Source: Cellulomonas sp. KH9 (GTDB taxonomy: Bacteria > Actinomycetota > Actinomycetes > Actinomycetales > Cellulomonadaceae). Taken from it: a stretch of DNA of 64,000 nt. The stretch is from NCBI RefSeq assembly GCF_900114185.1, contig NZ_FOSE01000001.1:1141749-1205748 (forward strand). The letters are read 5' to 3'. The notes beneath the pieces are model-generated. The model worked only from the letters and a program-made list of their open reading frames with translations. It ran no database searches and was not told the origin of the DNA. The position numbers and the translations under genes are program-made. Every line of letters starts with the position of its first letter. The first letter of the stretch is position 1. Positions 9,287 to 19,362 of the stretch are shown here, one piece after another.

Positions 9287-9775
9287 GTGGCTCAGACCAC
9301 CGTCGAGACCGAGTACGAGGGCGACGACACGCCCACCAGCTACACCTCCGAGACCGCTGCGCCCACCGGCCGCGGACAGTCCCTCACGGCACCGGGCCAG
9401 GCGCTCGGCCGCCGCAAGGAGGCCGTCGCCCGCGTCCGTCTGGTGCCCGGCACCGGCCAGTGGAAGATCAACGGCCGTGCACTCGAGGAGTACTTCCCGA
9501 ACAAGGTGCACCAGCAGCTCGTCAACTCCCCGCTGAAGCTCGTGGACGTCGAGGGTCGTTTCGACGTCGTCGCGCGCATCACCGGTGGCGGCGTGTCCGG
9601 CCAGGCCGGCGCGCTGCGTCTGGGCATCGCCCGGGCGCTCAACGCCATCGACGCGGAGAACAACCGCCCGGCCCTGAAGAAGGCCGGCTTCCTCACGCGT
9701 GACGCGCGTGTGGTCGAGCGCAAGAAGGCGGGTCTCAAGAAGGCCCGCAAGGCGCCGCAGTACTCGAAGCGCTGA
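9287..9775 (+). CDS. rpsI: Ribosomal protein uS9
   Basis: The S9 core starts near residue 40 ([19 protein letters not shown]) and ends with the decoding-site tail [12 protein letters not shown], whose final Lys-Arg contacts P-site tRNA. A Thr/Glu/Ser-rich N-terminal extension of about 38 residues brings it to 162; extensions of this kind are common in actinobacterial S9. The GTG follows a GAGGATCCC stretch. A strong hairpin (9791-9830) ends the operon. Confidence 0.96.
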   Translation: MAQTTVETEYEGDDTPTSYTSETAAPTGRGQSLTAPGQALGRRKEAVARVRLVPGTGQWKINGRALEEYFPNKVHQQLVNSPLKLVDVEGRFDVVARITGGGVSGQAGALRLGIARALNAIDAENNRPALKKAGFLTRDARVVERKKAGLKKARKAPQYSKR

Positions 9776-9790
9776 TCCCAGCGCCTCGGC

Positions 9791-9830
9791 CCGATGGCCC
9801 CGGCGGTCGCCAGACCGCCGGGGCCATCGG
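9791..9830. terminator. Hairpin terminator after rpsI
   Basis: A perfect 17-bp inverted repeat (CCGATGGCCCCGGCGGT and its complement) with a six-base loop, 15 bases downstream of the rpsI stop. No T-run follows. Confidence 0.85.
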
Positions 9831-9950
9831 CATGTCGGGAAGCAGGTCAGCACCGGTGCGCGGCGTGCGACGCCGTGGACGGATCAGGCAGGACGCCGGG
9901 CGCCGGACCCCTCGGGGTGCCGTCGGCCGGCACGGCGAAGGAGTCAGGTG

Positions 9951-11297
9951 ATGGGTCGTCTGTTCGGGACCGACGGGGTGCGGGGTCTCGCGAACCGCGA
10001 CGTCACGGCGGAGGTCGCGCTCGACGCGTCCGTCGCCGCCGCGCACGTGCTCGCCACGCAGGGGGCGTTCGCCGGGCACCGGCCGCGTGCCGTCGTGGGG
10101 CGCGACCCGCGGGCGTCCGGTGAGTTCCTCTCCGCGGCCGTCGCCGCCGGCCTCGCGTCGGCCGGTGTCGACGTGGACGACGTGGGCGTGCTGCCCACCC
10201 CCGCCGTGGCGTACCTGACCGCGGCCCGGGGCGTCGACCTCGGGGTCGTGCTCTCGGCGTCGCACAACCCCATGCCGGACAACGGCATCAAGTTCCTCGC
10301 CCGGGGCGGCCAGAAGCTCGACGACGACGTCGAGGCGGCCATCGAGGCGCGCATGGGCGAGGCGTGGGACCGGCCCACGGGTGCCGCCGTCGGGCGGATC
10401 CGCATCGACGCCGGCCTGGCCGGGCGGGAGTACGTCGACCACCTCGTGACGACCGTCGGCACGCGGCTGGAGGGTCTGCGGATCGTCGTCGACTGCGCCA
10501 ACGGCGCGGCCAGCGAGGTCGGCCCCGCCGCGCTGCGGGAGGCCGGTGCGGACGTCGTGGTCATCAACGCCTCGCCGGACGGGCGCAACATCAACGAGGC
10601 GTGCGGGTCGACGCACCCCGAGCAGCTGCAGGCCGCCGTCGTCGCCGCGCGGGCCGACCTGGGCGTCGCGTTCGACGGTGACGCCGACCGCTGCCTCGCG
10701 GTCGACGCGCAGGGTGTGCTCGTCGACGGGGACCAGATCATGGGCATCCTCGCCGTCGCGCTGCGCGACCGCGGTGCGCTGCCGCACGACACCCTCGTGA
10801 CGACGGTGATGAGCAACCTGGGGCTGCGGATCGCCATGCGGGAGGCGGGTATCGCGACCGTCGAGACGGGCGTCGGGGACCGGTACGTCCTCGAGGCCAT
10901 GCGCGCCGGCGGCTACGGCCTGGGCGGCGAGCAGTCCGGTCACATCATCCTGGCGGCGCACGCCACGACCGGTGACGGTCTGCTCACGGCGCTGCAGCTC
11001 GCCGCGCGCGTCGTCGAGACCGGACGCCCTCTGGCGGACCTCGCGGCGATCGTGCGCCGCCTGCCTCAGATCCTCGTGAACGTGCCGGGCGTGGACCGCG
11101 CGCGCACCGACGACCCCGTGCTCGTGGACGCCGTCGCGAGGGCGGAGAAGACGCTCGGCGACTCCGGGCGGGTGCTGCTGCGCCCGTCGGGCACCGAGCC
11201 GCTGGTGCGGGTCATGGTGGAGGCGGGGACGCAGGACGAGGCGGAGCGCATCGCGCACGAGCTGGCCGACGTGGTCCGCACGCGCCTGGCGCTCTGA
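9951..11297 (+). CDS. glmM: Phosphoglucosamine mutase
   Basis: GlmM converts glucosamine-6-phosphate to glucosamine-1-phosphate for UDP-GlcNAc and peptidoglycan synthesis. The 448-residue protein starts [12 protein letters not shown], has the phosphoserine loop [12 protein letters not shown] (active Ser104), the metal-binding motif DGDADRC, the sugar-binding GEQSGHI and the phosphate-binding [12 protein letters not shown]. Start chosen at the conserved MGRLFGTDG, which follows GAAGGAGTCAGGTG. glmS, the preceding pathway step, is 4 kb downstream. Confidence 0.97.
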   Translation: MGRLFGTDGVRGLANRDVTAEVALDASVAAAHVLATQGAFAGHRPRAVVGRDPRASGEFLSAAVAAGLASAGVDVDDVGVLPTPAVAYLTAARGVDLGVVLSASHNPMPDNGIKFLARGGQKLDDDVEAAIEARMGEAWDRPTGAAVGRIRIDAGLAGREYVDHLVTTVGTRLEGLRIVVDCANGAASEVGPAALREAGADVVVINASPDGRNINEACGSTHPEQLQAAVVAARADLGVAFDGDADRCLAVDAQGVLVDGDQIMGILAVALRDRGALPHDTLVTTVMSNLGLRIAMREAGIATVETGVGDRYVLEAMRAGGYGLGGEQSGHIILAAHATTGDGLLTALQLAARVVETGRPLADLAAIVRRLPQILVNVPGVDRARTDDPVLVDAVARAEKTLGDSGRVLLRPSGTEPLVRVMVEAGTQDEAERIAHELADVVRTRLAL

Positions 11298-11324
11298 CGC
11301 AGCGGCACGACGGAGGGGGTGACC

Positions 11325-12023
11325 GTGGTGGACGGACGGGACGGGGTCGTGCGTGACCTGGTGCTGCGCACGCTCGACGCGGCGCACGCCGCGGGACCGG
11401 ACGCCGTCGCGCCGATCGTGCAGGCGGGTCACCCCGTGCTGCGGGCGGTGGCCGTCCCCTACGACGGTCAGGTCGGTGCGGCCGAGCTGACGGACCTGCT
11501 GGCGCTCATGCACCGCACGATGCGGGCGGCGCCGGGCGTCGGGCTGGCCGCGCCGCAGATCGGCCTGCCGCTCGCCCTCGCGGTCGTCGAGGACCCCGGG
11601 GCGGGTGACGACGAGGTGGCGCGCGTGCGCGAGCGCCCGGTGCTGCCGTACCGGGTGCTGGTCAACCCGTCGTACGCGCCCGCGGGCGACGACCTCGTGG
11701 CCTTCTACGAGGGCTGCCTGAGCGTCGTCGGCTACCAGGCGGTCGTCCCGCGACCCCGCGCCGTGCACCTGACGGGGCTCGACGAGACCGGCACCCGCCT
11801 CGACGAGGTGCTCACGGGCTGGCCCGCCCGGATCGTCCAGCACGAGACCGACCACCTGCGGGGGACCCTCTACGTCGACCGGGCCCTGACCCGCTCGATG
11901 TCCGCGACGGACGCGTGGGGCGCACACTGGGGTGCGGAGCCCGTCCCGCGTGAGGCAGCGCGGGCACTCGGCTTCGATCTGCCGGACACGGCACGAGGAG
12001 GTGCCGGGGAGGAGTCGCCATGA
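11325..12023 (+). CDS. def: Peptide deformylase
   Basis: Removes the formyl group from nascent proteins. All three family motifs are present: GVGLAAPQIG (about 71-80), EGCLSV (129-134, metal-binding Cys) and the HETDH metal site (173-177). It is longer than the usual 160-190 residues because of about 30 extra N-terminal and 40 extra C-terminal residues, typical of the second actinobacterial deformylase type. GTG starts at 11319, 11325 and 11328 are possible; 11325 has the best distance (8 bases) from GGAGG. The stop overlaps the next ATG. Confidence 0.93.
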   Translation: MVDGRDGVVRDLVLRTLDAAHAAGPDAVAPIVQAGHPVLRAVAVPYDGQVGAAELTDLLALMHRTMRAAPGVGLAAPQIGLPLALAVVEDPGAGDDEVARVRERPVLPYRVLVNPSYAPAGDDLVAFYEGCLSVVGYQAVVPRPRAVHLTGLDETGTRLDEVLTGWPARIVQHETDHLRGTLYVDRALTRSMSATDAWGAHWGAEPVPREAARALGFDLPDTARGGAGEESP

Positions 12024-12814
12024 GGCCGTTCCTGTTCCTGGGCGTGCGTCCCGAGGACGGGCCCGCAGACGACGAGTACGCGGCCGTGCTGCGGTGCACG
12101 GGCCTCGACGAGTCGACGATGCGTCGGGTCCGGCTGGAGGCGGCACCGCTCGGCGACGTCGACCTGGACGAGTGGTCCGGCATCGTGCTGGGCGGCGGGC
12201 CGTTCTGCGTCAGCGACCCGGAGGCCACGAAGTCGCCCGTGCAGCGCCGGGTCGAGGCCGACCTCGCGCGCCTGCTCGACGCGGTCGTCCCGGCGGACGT
12301 GCCGTTCCTCGGGGCCTGCTACGGCATCGGCACCCTCGGGCGCCACCAGGGCGGTGTGGTCGACCGGCAGCACCCCGAGCCGGTCGGCGCCGTCACCGTG
12401 GAGCTCACCGCGCAGGGCGCGGCGGACCCGGTCCTCGGGGCGGGACCGGCCACGTTCCGGGCGTTCGTGGGGCACAAGGAGTCGCTGAGCGTGCTGCCGC
12501 CGCACGCCGTGCTGCTGGCGACGTCGGCCGGCGCGCCCGTGCAGGCCTTCCGGGTGGGCTGCAACGTCTACGCCACCCAGTTCCACCCCGAGCTCGACGT
12601 CGCCGGGCTCGCGACCCGTGTCGAGGCCTACCGTTTCGACGGGTACTTCGACCCCGAGGAGGCCGGGGACGTCGTCGCCGCCGCGCGCCGCAGCGGTGTG
12701 CACACCGTGCCGCCGGTGCTGCGGGCGTTCGTCGACCGTCACGTCCGTCCACGGGACCACGGGCGCTCACGCGCTGTCGTCCCCGGGAGCGAGATCGGGG
12801 TCGCTCAGGGCTGA
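12020..12814 (+). CDS. Class I glutamine amidotransferase-like protein
   Basis: 264 residues with the class I amidotransferase fold: GIVLGGGPFCVSD near 54-66, nucleophile Cys100 in FLGACYGIG, and His189/Glu191 in TQFHPELD. The triad is complete, so it should hydrolyse glutamine or a gamma-glutamyl compound. It resembles stand-alone GMP-synthase-like amidotransferases rather than GuaA itself, because no synthetase domain follows. The substrate is unknown. It overlaps def by four bases (ATGA), so the two are probably translationally coupled. Confidence 0.85.
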   Translation: MRPFLFLGVRPEDGPADDEYAAVLRCTGLDESTMRRVRLEAAPLGDVDLDEWSGIVLGGGPFCVSDPEATKSPVQRRVEADLARLLDAVVPADVPFLGACYGIGTLGRHQGGVVDRQHPEPVGAVTVELTAQGAADPVLGAGPATFRAFVGHKESLSVLPPHAVLLATSAGAPVQAFRVGCNVYATQFHPELDVAGLATRVEAYRFDGYFDPEEAGDVVAAARRSGVHTVPPVLRAFVDRHVRPRDHGRSRAVVPGSEIGVAQG

Positions 12815-12907
12815 TTCGGGGGTTGCCCCCATGTACGGGCCGCGGACCGGCGCCTAGCGTGGACGTGTCGGCCTCGTCGGGGGGTGGGCGCGACGAGGGG
12901 AGAGCAC

Positions 12908-13621
12908 GTGCTCGAGCACTGGGTGCTGGAGATGGCGGCGTCACCATGGGTCTTCGCGGCGCTGTTCGTGTTCGCCACCGTGGACGGGATCTTCCCGCCG
13001 ATCCCCAGCGAGTCCGTCGTGATCGCGCTCTCGTCGCTGTCCGCCTCGACGGGCAGCCCCGTGCTGTGGGCCGTCGTCGTGGTCGCGGCCCTCGGGGCGT
13101 TCACGGGTGACCAGATCGCCTACCAGGTCGGCACGCGGGTCCCCATCCGCCGGCTGCGCCTGTTCCGCGGGCGGCGTGGCCAGCGCGTCCTCGACTGGGC
13201 CGAGCACGCGCTGCGCGACCGCGGTGCGGCCTTCATCATCGCCGCCCGCTACATCCCCGTCGGCCGGGTCGCGGTCAACATGACGGCCGGCGCCCTCGGC
13301 TTCCGCCGCCGCCGGTTCGTCCTGCTCACGGCGATCGCCGCGATCACCTGGGCGGGCTACTCGACGCTGATCGGGATCGGCACCGGTGCGGTGCTGGGGC
13401 ACTCGCCGCTCGTGGGCGTCGCCATCGGGGTCGTCGGCGGGTTCCTCATCGGCCTGGCCGTCGACCAGGTCCTGCGGCGGTTGCTGGGCATCGACACGCC
13501 GGCCGTGCCACCGGCCTCGCCCGACGAGGGCGGCGGGCGGTCGCCGTCGGTGGACCGGCCCGGTGACGGCGAGGTCTGCCCCGACGTGGTCGTGCACCGC
13601 AGCGAGGACACGGCCGCGTGA
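12908..13621 (+). CDS. DedA family membrane protein
   Basis: 237 residues with the DedA/SNARE-associated pattern: a first hydrophobic segment followed by FATVDGIFPPIPSESVVIAL, the region GDQIAYQVGT and the conserved FIIAARYIPVGRVAVNMTAG, then two more membrane segments and a Pro/Glu-rich cytoplasmic tail. DedA proteins are linked to lipid flipping and membrane homeostasis. The GTG at 12908 is preferred over 12884 because a GAGGGGAG site precedes it by five bases. Confidence 0.88.
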   Translation: MLEHWVLEMAASPWVFAALFVFATVDGIFPPIPSESVVIALSSLSASTGSPVLWAVVVVAALGAFTGDQIAYQVGTRVPIRRLRLFRGRRGQRVLDWAEHALRDRGAAFIIAARYIPVGRVAVNMTAGALGFRRRRFVLLTAIAAITWAGYSTLIGIGTGAVLGHSPLVGVAIGVVGGFLIGLAVDQVLRRLLGIDTPAVPPASPDEGGGRSPSVDRPGDGEVCPDVVVHRSEDTAA

Positions 13622-13715
13622 CTCGTGGTCTCGGTCACGTTGACCTCGTGAAGGTGTCGGTGTGACAACGATCCGGTATCGACCGTCCGGGTGACCGCGC
13701 ACGGGAGCCGCGGGC

Positions 13716-13730
13716 GTCCTACCGTAGGAC
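13716..13730. promoter_or_regulatory. Perfect palindrome with a -10-like core
   Basis: GTCCTAC-C-GTAGGAC is a perfect inverted repeat with 7-base arms around one central base, about 105 bases before the lipoprotein gene. It contains TACCGT, the -10-type box seen elsewhere in this window. It may be an operator over a promoter; no regulator can be named. Confidence 0.35.
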
Positions 13731-13836
13731 CAGGACGACGTCGGAGTCGGCCTCCCCGCGCACGCGAGGCCCCCGGGCACCACCCGGGGGTCGTCCGTCG
13801 TGCCTCCGGGGTCGGCGACCAGGCGGGAGTACGAGG

Positions 13837-14382
13837 GTGCGAGCAGCGGGACGAGGTGCGGCGGTGGCCGTCGTCCTCGTGCTCGGCGGCTGCGCCGGCT
13901 CGGCGCCCGCGGCCTCTGACACGGCGACGGCCGAGGTCCGCACCGACGCCAGCTGCCTGGACGTCGGGGTGCTCGAGGCGCTGGGCCTCGAGCTCGACGC
14001 GTCGCGCGCGGCCGACGCCGCCGAACCCGCCGCCCGCGGCCTGCCGCCCGCGGACTTCGTCGCGGACACCGCGCTCGTGTGCGACCGCGGCGAGACGCTG
14101 CGCGACTCGGCGGGCCGGTGGTGGGCCGTCACCGCCACCCGCCTCGAGGGTGACCTCGGCCCCCTCGTCGAGGTCGTGACCCGCGCGGCACCGGGGGAGT
14201 GCGGCACCGCCGTCGTCCCCCAGGTCTGGCTGGTCGACGCCATGGGGGCAGCCGTGCTGCTCCCCGCGGACGCCGCCTGCGAGGGTGCCGCGACGGCCGA
14301 CGCGCTCGACGCCCTCGACGTGCTCGACCGCACGGAGCACCCGGTCGCGCTCGCGCAGCCGGTCGCCGCCTCCGCCCCCTGA
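13837..14382 (+). CDS. Putative lipoprotein, unknown function
   Basis: I do not recognise the family. The 181-residue protein has a lipoprotein signal: Arg at positions 2 and 6, a hydrophobic run (AAVAVVLVLGG) and a lipobox LGGC with Cys19. The mature part contains three further cysteines (in ASCLDV, LVCDRG and GECGTA) plus one in AACEGA, which could form two disulfides. GGGAG lies seven bases before the GTG. It is a single gene, convergent with coaA, whose stop is 23 bases away. Confidence 0.75.
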   Translation: MRAAGRGAAVAVVLVLGGCAGSAPAASDTATAEVRTDASCLDVGVLEALGLELDASRAADAAEPAARGLPPADFVADTALVCDRGETLRDSAGRWWAVTATRLEGDLGPLVEVVTRAAPGECGTAVVPQVWLVDAMGAAVLLPADAACEGAATADALDALDVLDRTEHPVALAQPVAASAP

Positions 14383-14405
14383 CCCGCCGGCGCCCGTACC
14401 GGGCG

Positions 14406-15371
14406 TCAGATCTTGCGCAACCGCACCCGCTGGACGGCGTGGTCCGGGCCCTTGGTCAGCACGAGCGTGGCCCGGCTCCGGGTCGGCAGGATGTTCTCCT
14501 CGAGGTTGGGCGCGTTGATGCTGTCCCAGATGCTCTCGGCGCGCGCCACCGCCTCGTCGTCGGTCAGCGACGCGTAGCGGTGGAAGTACGACTCCGGCCG
14601 CGCGAACGCCGTGGCGCGCAGCGAGAGGAAGCGGTCGACGTACCACTGCTTGACGTCCGACGTCCGCGCGTCGACGTAGATGGAGAAGTCGAAGAAGTCG
14701 CTCAGCGCGAGGTTCGAGGTGCCCTCGAGCGTCGGGCGCGCGGGCTGCAGCACGTTCAGGCCCTCGACGATGAGGACGTCCGGCTGGCGCACCACGACGT
14801 GCGCGCCGGGCACGATGTCGTACGTCAGGTGGTCGTACACCGGGACGGTGACCTCGGGGCGTCCCGCCTTCACCTTCGACACGAACCGCAGCAGGGCGCG
14901 GCGGTCGTACGACTCGGGGAACCCCTTGCGCTGCAGCAGCCCGCGGCGCTCGAGCTCGGCGTTCGGGTGGAGGAACCCGTCGGTCGTCACGAGCTCCACC
15001 CGCGGCGTGGCCGGCCACCGCGCCACGAGCTCGCGCAGCAGCCGTGCGGTCGTCGACTTGCCCACGGCCACCGAGCCGGCCACGCCGATGACGAACGGCG
15101 TCCGCCCGACGTCCTCCCGCAGGAACGTGCTCGTCGCGTGGTGCAGGCCGCGGGTCGCCTGGATGTACAGGTCCAGCAGCCGGGACAGCGGTCGGTAGAT
15201 GGCGTCCACCTCGGCCAGGTCGATCGGGTCGCCCAGACCTCGCAGGCGCTCGACGTCGGCGTCGGTGAGCGGCAGGGGCGTCGAGGCGGACAACCGGGTC
15301 CAGGCGTCACGGTCGAGGTCGACGTAGGGGGTGGCGGGGACCAGGGTCGGCACCCGACGATTGTTCCCCAT
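14406..15371 (-). CDS. coaA: Type I pantothenate kinase
   Basis: Catalyses the first step of coenzyme A synthesis. The 321-residue protein is full length, with a P-loop [12 protein letters not shown] (97-107), [15 protein letters not shown] after the Walker region, and the pantothenate-site stretches [11 protein letters not shown] and [11 protein letters not shown]. Type I enzymes are usually feedback inhibited by CoA. It diverges from glmS with 68 bases between starts; the same neighbourhood occurs in other actinobacteria. Confidence 0.97.
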   Translation of the reverse strand: MGNNRRVPTLVPATPYVDLDRDAWTRLSASTPLPLTDADVERLRGLGDPIDLAEVDAIYRPLSRLLDLYIQATRGLHHATSTFLREDVGRTPFVIGVAGSVAVGKSTTARLLRELVARWPATPRVELVTTDGFLHPNAELERRGLLQRKGFPESYDRRALLRFVSKVKAGRPEVTVPVYDHLTYDIVPGAHVVVRQPDVLIVEGLNVLQPARPTLEGTSNLALSDFFDFSIYVDARTSDVKQWYVDRFLSLRATAFARPESYFHRYASLTDDEAVARAESIWDSINAPNLEENILPTRSRATLVLTKGPDHAVQRVRLRKI

Positions 15372-15439
15372 GCGGGGCGCTGCGCCGTCGCGCCGCGGCG
15401 ACGGTGTCGGGCAAAGGTTCGCCCGTTAGGATCGGCCGC

Positions 15440-17296
15440 ATGTGTGGAATCGTCGGGTACGTGGGCAGCGCCGGTCCGAGCGGACGACCGCTGGACGTGG
15501 CGCTGGAGGGGCTCCGGCGTCTGGAGTACCGGGGGTACGACTCGGCGGGCGTGGCGCTCGTCGTGCCCGGCGGCGAGCTCGCCGTGGCGAAGAAGGCGGG
15601 CAAGCTCGCCAACCTCGTCGAGGAGCTCGACGCGCACCCGCTGCCCCCGGCGACCGCGGCGATCGGCCACACCCGCTGGGCCACCCACGGCGGCCCGACC
15701 GACGTCAACGCGCACCCGCACGTCTCCGGGCGGCTCGCCCTCATCCACAACGGCATCGTGGAGAACTACGCGGCCCTCAAGGCGGAGCTGCTCGCCGAGG
15801 GCGTGGAGTTCCTCTCGGAGACGGACACGGAGGTCGTCGCGCACCTCGTGTCACGCGCCTACGACGCGACCAAGGACCTCACGGCGGCGCTCGCGGGCGT
15901 GGCGCGCCGCCTGGAGGGCACTTTCACGCTGCTGGTCGTGCACGCCGACGTCCCCGACACGGTCGTCGGCGCACGCCACGACTCGCCGCTGGTCGTCGGG
16001 CTCGGTGACGGCGAGAACTTCCTCGGGTCGGACGTCGCGGCGTTCATCGGCTCGACGCGGCAGGCGCTGGAGCTCGGGCAGGACCAGGTCGTCACCATCA
16101 CGCCGACGTCCGTGACCGTGACGGACCTCGACGGGACCCCCGTGCAGGCCGCTCCCTACACCGTGGACTGGGACATCAGCGCCGCCGAGAAGGGCGGCTT
16201 CCGGTCCTTCATGGACAAGGAGATCAACGACCAGCCGCAGGCCGTCGCGGACACGCTGCTCGGCCGCCTCGACCTGGCCGGTCACCTGGTCCTCGACGAG
16301 ATGCGGATCGGCGAGACGGTGCTGCGCTCGGTCGACAAGATCGTCGTCGTCGCCTGCGGGACCGCCGCGTACGCGGGGCACGTGGCCAAGTACGCCGTCG
16401 AGCACTGGTGCCGCATCCCGGTCGAGGTCGAGCTCGCGCACGAGTTCCGCTACCGCGACCCGGTGGTCGACGAGCGGACGCTCGTCGTGGCGATCTCCCA
16501 GTCCGGCGAGACCATGGACACGCTCATGGCGCTGCGGCACGCCAAGGAGCAGGGCGCCACGACGCTCGCCATCGTCAACACGCACGGGTCGACGATCCCG
16601 CGCGAGGCCGACGCGGTGCTGTACACCCACGCCGGCCCCGAGATCGCGGTCGCGTCGACCAAGGCGTTCCTCGCGCAGATCACGGCCGCCTACCTGCTCG
16701 GCCTGTACCTCGCCGAGCTGCGCGGCAACAAGTTCCCCGACGAGGTCGCGGCCACGCTGAGCGAGCTGCGGGAGATGCCGGGCAAGATCCAGCAGGTGCT
16801 GGACCGCTCGGAACGCGTCCGGGAGATCGCCCGGTGGATGTCCGACACGCAGTCGGTCCTGTTCCTGGGGCGGCACGTCGGCTACCCCGTGGCGCTGGAG
16901 GGTGCGCTCAAGCTCAAGGAGCTCGCGTACATCCACGCCGAGGGGTTCGCCGCGGGTGAGCTGAAGCACGGTCCGATCGCGCTGATCGAGCCCGGCCAGC
17001 CGGTCTTCGTCGTCGTCCCCTCGCCGCGTGGGCGCAACTCGCTGCACTCCAAGGTCGTCTCCAACATCCAGGAGATCCGGGCGCGCGGCGCCCGCACGCT
17101 GGTGGTCGCGGAGGACGGGGACGACGCGGTCGTGCCGTACGCCGACGAGGTGTTCTTCGTGCCGCAGAGCTCGACCCTGCTCGCGCCGCTGCTGGCCGTC
17201 GTGCCGCTGCAGGTGTTCGCCTCCGAGCTCGCGCACGCCAAGGGCCTGGACGTGGACCAGCCGCGCAACCTGGCGAAGTCCGTCACGGTCGAGTGA
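15440..17296 (+). CDS. glmS: Glutamine-fructose-6-phosphate aminotransferase
   Basis: GlmS makes glucosamine-6-phosphate from fructose-6-phosphate and glutamine, the entry step to UDP-GlcNAc. The 618-residue protein begins MCGIVGYVG, so Cys2 is the N-terminal nucleophile after Met removal. Two SIS domains follow ([28 protein letters not shown] and [21 protein letters not shown]), and the end [13 protein letters not shown] is diagnostic. The start is fixed by Cys2. A TAGGAT box (15427-15432) ends seven bases upstream and there is no room for a glmS ribozyme leader. Confidence 0.98.
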   Translation: MCGIVGYVGSAGPSGRPLDVALEGLRRLEYRGYDSAGVALVVPGGELAVAKKAGKLANLVEELDAHPLPPATAAIGHTRWATHGGPTDVNAHPHVSGRLALIHNGIVENYAALKAELLAEGVEFLSETDTEVVAHLVSRAYDATKDLTAALAGVARRLEGTFTLLVVHADVPDTVVGARHDSPLVVGLGDGENFLGSDVAAFIGSTRQALELGQDQVVTITPTSVTVTDLDGTPVQAAPYTVDWDISAAEKGGFRSFMDKEINDQPQAVADTLLGRLDLAGHLVLDEMRIGETVLRSVDKIVVVACGTAAYAGHVAKYAVEHWCRIPVEVELAHEFRYRDPVVDERTLVVAISQSGETMDTLMALRHAKEQGATTLAIVNTHGSTIPREADAVLYTHAGPEIAVASTKAFLAQITAAYLLGLYLAELRGNKFPDEVAATLSELREMPGKIQQVLDRSERVREIARWMSDTQSVLFLGRHVGYPVALEGALKLKELAYIHAEGFAAGELKHGPIALIEPGQPVFVVVPSPRGRNSLHSKVVSNIQEIRARGARTLVVAEDGDDAVVPYADEVFFVPQSSTLLAPLLAVVPLQVFASELAHAKGLDVDQPRNLAKSVTVE

Positions 17297-17327
17297 CGCC
17301 CGTGCACGGCGCCACCGGGGGTGCCGC

Positions 17328-17684
17328 GTGATCGTCGGCGTCGGCATCGACGTCGTCGACGTCGCGCGGTTCATGGCGACGATCGAGCGGGTCCCGGCGC
17401 TGCGTGCCCGGCTGTTCACGCCGGACGAGCGCGACCTGCCCGACACGTCGCTGGCCGCCCGGTTCGCGGCCAAGGAGGCGATCGCCAAGGCACTGGGTGC
17501 ACCGCCGGGCATGCGGTGGCAGGACGCGACGGTGCGTCGTGCCGCCGGCGCGCAGCCGGTCGTCGAGGTCGTCGGCACCGTGCTGGCGCGCGCCCAGGAG
17601 CTGGGGGTCGACCGGTTCCACCTGTCGATCTCGCACGACGCGGGCATCGCGTCGGCCGTCGTCGTCGCCGAGCGCGACGCCTGA
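17328..17684 (+). CDS. acpS: Holo-[acyl-carrier-protein] synthase
   Basis: Transfers the phosphopantetheine arm of CoA to acyl carrier protein. The 118-residue protein is typical for AcpS, starting [14 protein letters not shown] (metal-binding Asp near 8), with [13 protein letters not shown] (catalytic Glu) and [18 protein letters not shown]. The GTG at 17328 is chosen because the conserved protein begins there. It lies 31 bases after glmS. In M. tuberculosis and Streptomyces the nnr gene is nearby; here a reverse-strand insert follows. Confidence 0.95.
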   Translation: MIVGVGIDVVDVARFMATIERVPALRARLFTPDERDLPDTSLAARFAAKEAIAKALGAPPGMRWQDATVRRAAGAQPVVEVVGTVLARAQELGVDRFHLSISHDAGIASAVVVAERDA

Positions 17685-17777
17685 CGCACCGACGCACGGG
17701 CGCCCCGGCGCGCTGACCGGGCCGCGCTCGCGCCGCGTGCGGAGCGGGTCCGACGGTGCGCACGGTGCGCAGAGCGA

Positions 17778-17812
17778 CGGGTCGCCCCCTCCCTGCGGGA
17801 AGGGGCGACCCG
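17778..17812. terminator. Bidirectional hairpin terminator
   Basis: CGGGTCGCCCC (17778-17788) pairs with its perfect complement at 17802-17812 around a 13-base spacer that can extend the stem. It lies between the convergent acpS and LLM oxidoreductase genes and could serve both. Confidence 0.75.
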
Positions 17813-17822
17813 GGGACGGTGC

Positions 17823-18809
17823 TCAGCGCAGGCGCGGGGCGACCTCGCGGGCGAACAGCTCGATGCCGGAGCGGTCGTACGCCGCCTCGGCGAAGTAGCA
17901 GATCGCGTACGTCATGCCGAGGTCCTGCAGCTCGCGCAGCTTCTCGACGATCTGGTCCGGGGTGCCGACGAGCGGGCCGTTGCGGAACTCCTCGGCGACC
18001 GACGGCGCCTTGGCGGGCACCGTGTTCGCGTAGTGCTCCTCGATCCAGGCGATGCGGTCGTCGACCTCGGCCTCCGTCGCGCCGATGACCACGTTGTAGT
18101 TGGCGGAGCGTGTGATCTCGTCGAAGTTGCGGCCGATCGCGTCGCAGTGGTCGCGCAGCACCTGCGACTTGTGGGCGAAGCCCGCGGGCGAGCCGTCGAA
18201 GTTCGTGTACTGCGCGTGCTCCGCGGCGATGCGCAGCGTCTTCTTCTCACCGCCGCCGGCGATCCACAGCGGCGGACCGTCCATCTGCAGCGGCAGCGGG
18301 GACAGCTGCGCGCCGTCCACCTGGTAGTGCTCGCCCTGCAGCGTCGCGGTGCCGTTGGTCCACATCTGCTTGAAGATCTGGACGCCCTCGTCGAGCATCG
18401 CGATGCGGGTCCCGGCGGACGGGAAGCCGTACCCGTAGGCCAGCCACTCGTGCTCGTACCAGCCGGCGCCGATGCCCATCTCGACGCGGCCGCCGGAGAT
18501 CACGTCGGCCGTGGTGGCCACCTTGGCCAGGTACGCCGGGTTGCGGTACGCCATGCACGTGCACATCTGGCCGAGCCGGACGCGCGACGTGGAGGCCGCG
18601 AACGCGTTGATGAGGCTCCACGCCTCGTGGGTCGCCTCGCCGTTGGGCTCGGGGACCGCGTGGAAGTGGTCGTAGACCCAGATGGACTCGAAGACGTCGC
18701 CGTCGTCGGCCCACTCGGCCAGGCCGTGCATGACCTTCCAGTGGTCGCGGGCGTCGATGCCCGTGAGGTCCTGCCGCCAGCCCTGGGGGATGAAGAGTCC
18801 GAAGCGCAT
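17823..18809 (-). CDS. F420-dependent LLM class oxidoreductase
   Basis: A luciferase-like TIM barrel of 328 residues beginning MRFGLFIPQGWRQDL, with WVYDHFHAVPE, LGQMCTCMAYRNPAYLAK and DVISGGRVEMGIGAGWYEHEW, all typical of F420-dependent oxidoreductases of actinobacteria. The substrate cannot be told from sequence. The ATG at 18809 is chosen over a GTG three codons upstream because a TAGCGT box (complement of 18817-18822) ends seven bases before it. It is the first gene of the reverse-strand insert between acpS and nnr. Confidence 0.88.
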   Translation of the reverse strand: MRFGLFIPQGWRQDLTGIDARDHWKVMHGLAEWADDGDVFESIWVYDHFHAVPEPNGEATHEAWSLINAFAASTSRVRLGQMCTCMAYRNPAYLAKVATTADVISGGRVEMGIGAGWYEHEWLAYGYGFPSAGTRIAMLDEGVQIFKQMWTNGTATLQGEHYQVDGAQLSPLPLQMDGPPLWIAGGGEKKTLRIAAEHAQYTNFDGSPAGFAHKSQVLRDHCDAIGRNFDEITRSANYNVVIGATEAEVDDRIAWIEEHYANTVPAKAPSVAEEFRNGPLVGTPDQIVEKLRELQDLGMTYAICYFAEAAYDRSGIELFAREVAPRLR

Positions 18810-18873
18810 GGGACGCACGCTACCCGCGCGCGCCCCTCACGGCCTCGCACCGGCAAGCGCGTGCCGCCGCCTC

Positions 18874-19323
18874 TCAGAGGAGCCCGGGGTCGTCCGTGCG
18901 GTCGAAGGGCACCGGCAGGGCCGCGACGACCTCGGGGTCCTGCCACTCCGGGTACCAGTCGTGCAGCGTCAGTCGGCCGCCGGAGAACCGCATCAGCACG
19001 AGCTCGTACTGGAAGACCAGGCACGCGGCCTGCGCGGTCCGTGCCGCGACGACCGCGGACACCACGGCGAGGTCCTGCCGGGCCTGTGCGTACCCGTCCG
19101 CCTTCGGGTCGAGATCGAGCCGGACCTCGACGTCGGTGTGCTCCTCGAGTGCCTCGTCGAGGGTGGCCTGCAGGGAGGGGTCGGTGATCGGCCGCACCCG
19201 GCCCGTCAGGGCGAGGCCACTGCCCCCGGCGTCGGGCCGCGCAGCTGCGAGCAGATCCTGCAGCAGGGCGTCGACGTCCTGCTGCGACCGGTCGGTGCGC
19301 AGTGCGAGCGAGTAGTTGAACAC
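18874..19323 (-). CDS. SitI3-like immunity protein
   Basis: 149 residues starting MFNYSLALRTDRSQQDVDAL. The layout resembles the SitI3 immunity family first known from the Myxococcus SitAI toxins: an N-terminal YSL strand with a QQDVDALL helix, a basic/acidic middle and a FQYELVLMRFSGGRLTLHD hairpin near 104-122. Recognition is from memory. It starts 39 bases after the toxin gene with its own AAGGAG site before a GTG, so it is very probably co-transcribed with the toxin and protects the cell by binding the toxin domain. Confidence 0.65.
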   Translation of the reverse strand: MFNYSLALRTDRSQQDVDALLQDLLAAARPDAGGSGLALTGRVRPITDPSLQATLDEALEEHTDVEVRLDLDPKADGYAQARQDLAVVSAVVAARTAQAACLVFQYELVLMRFSGGRLTLHDWYPEWQDPEVVAALPVPFDRTDDPGLL

Positions 19324-19362
19324 GAGTCTCCTTGGGCAGGGCCGTCGGTGCGGACGGAGGGG

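Noticed and set aside
15372..15439. Possible glmS ribozyme upstream of glmS
   Set aside because: Only 68 bases separate glmS from divergent coaA and the promoter-like TAGGAT box lies seven bases before the ATG, leaving no room for the ribozyme. The ribozyme is known mainly in Firmicutes.
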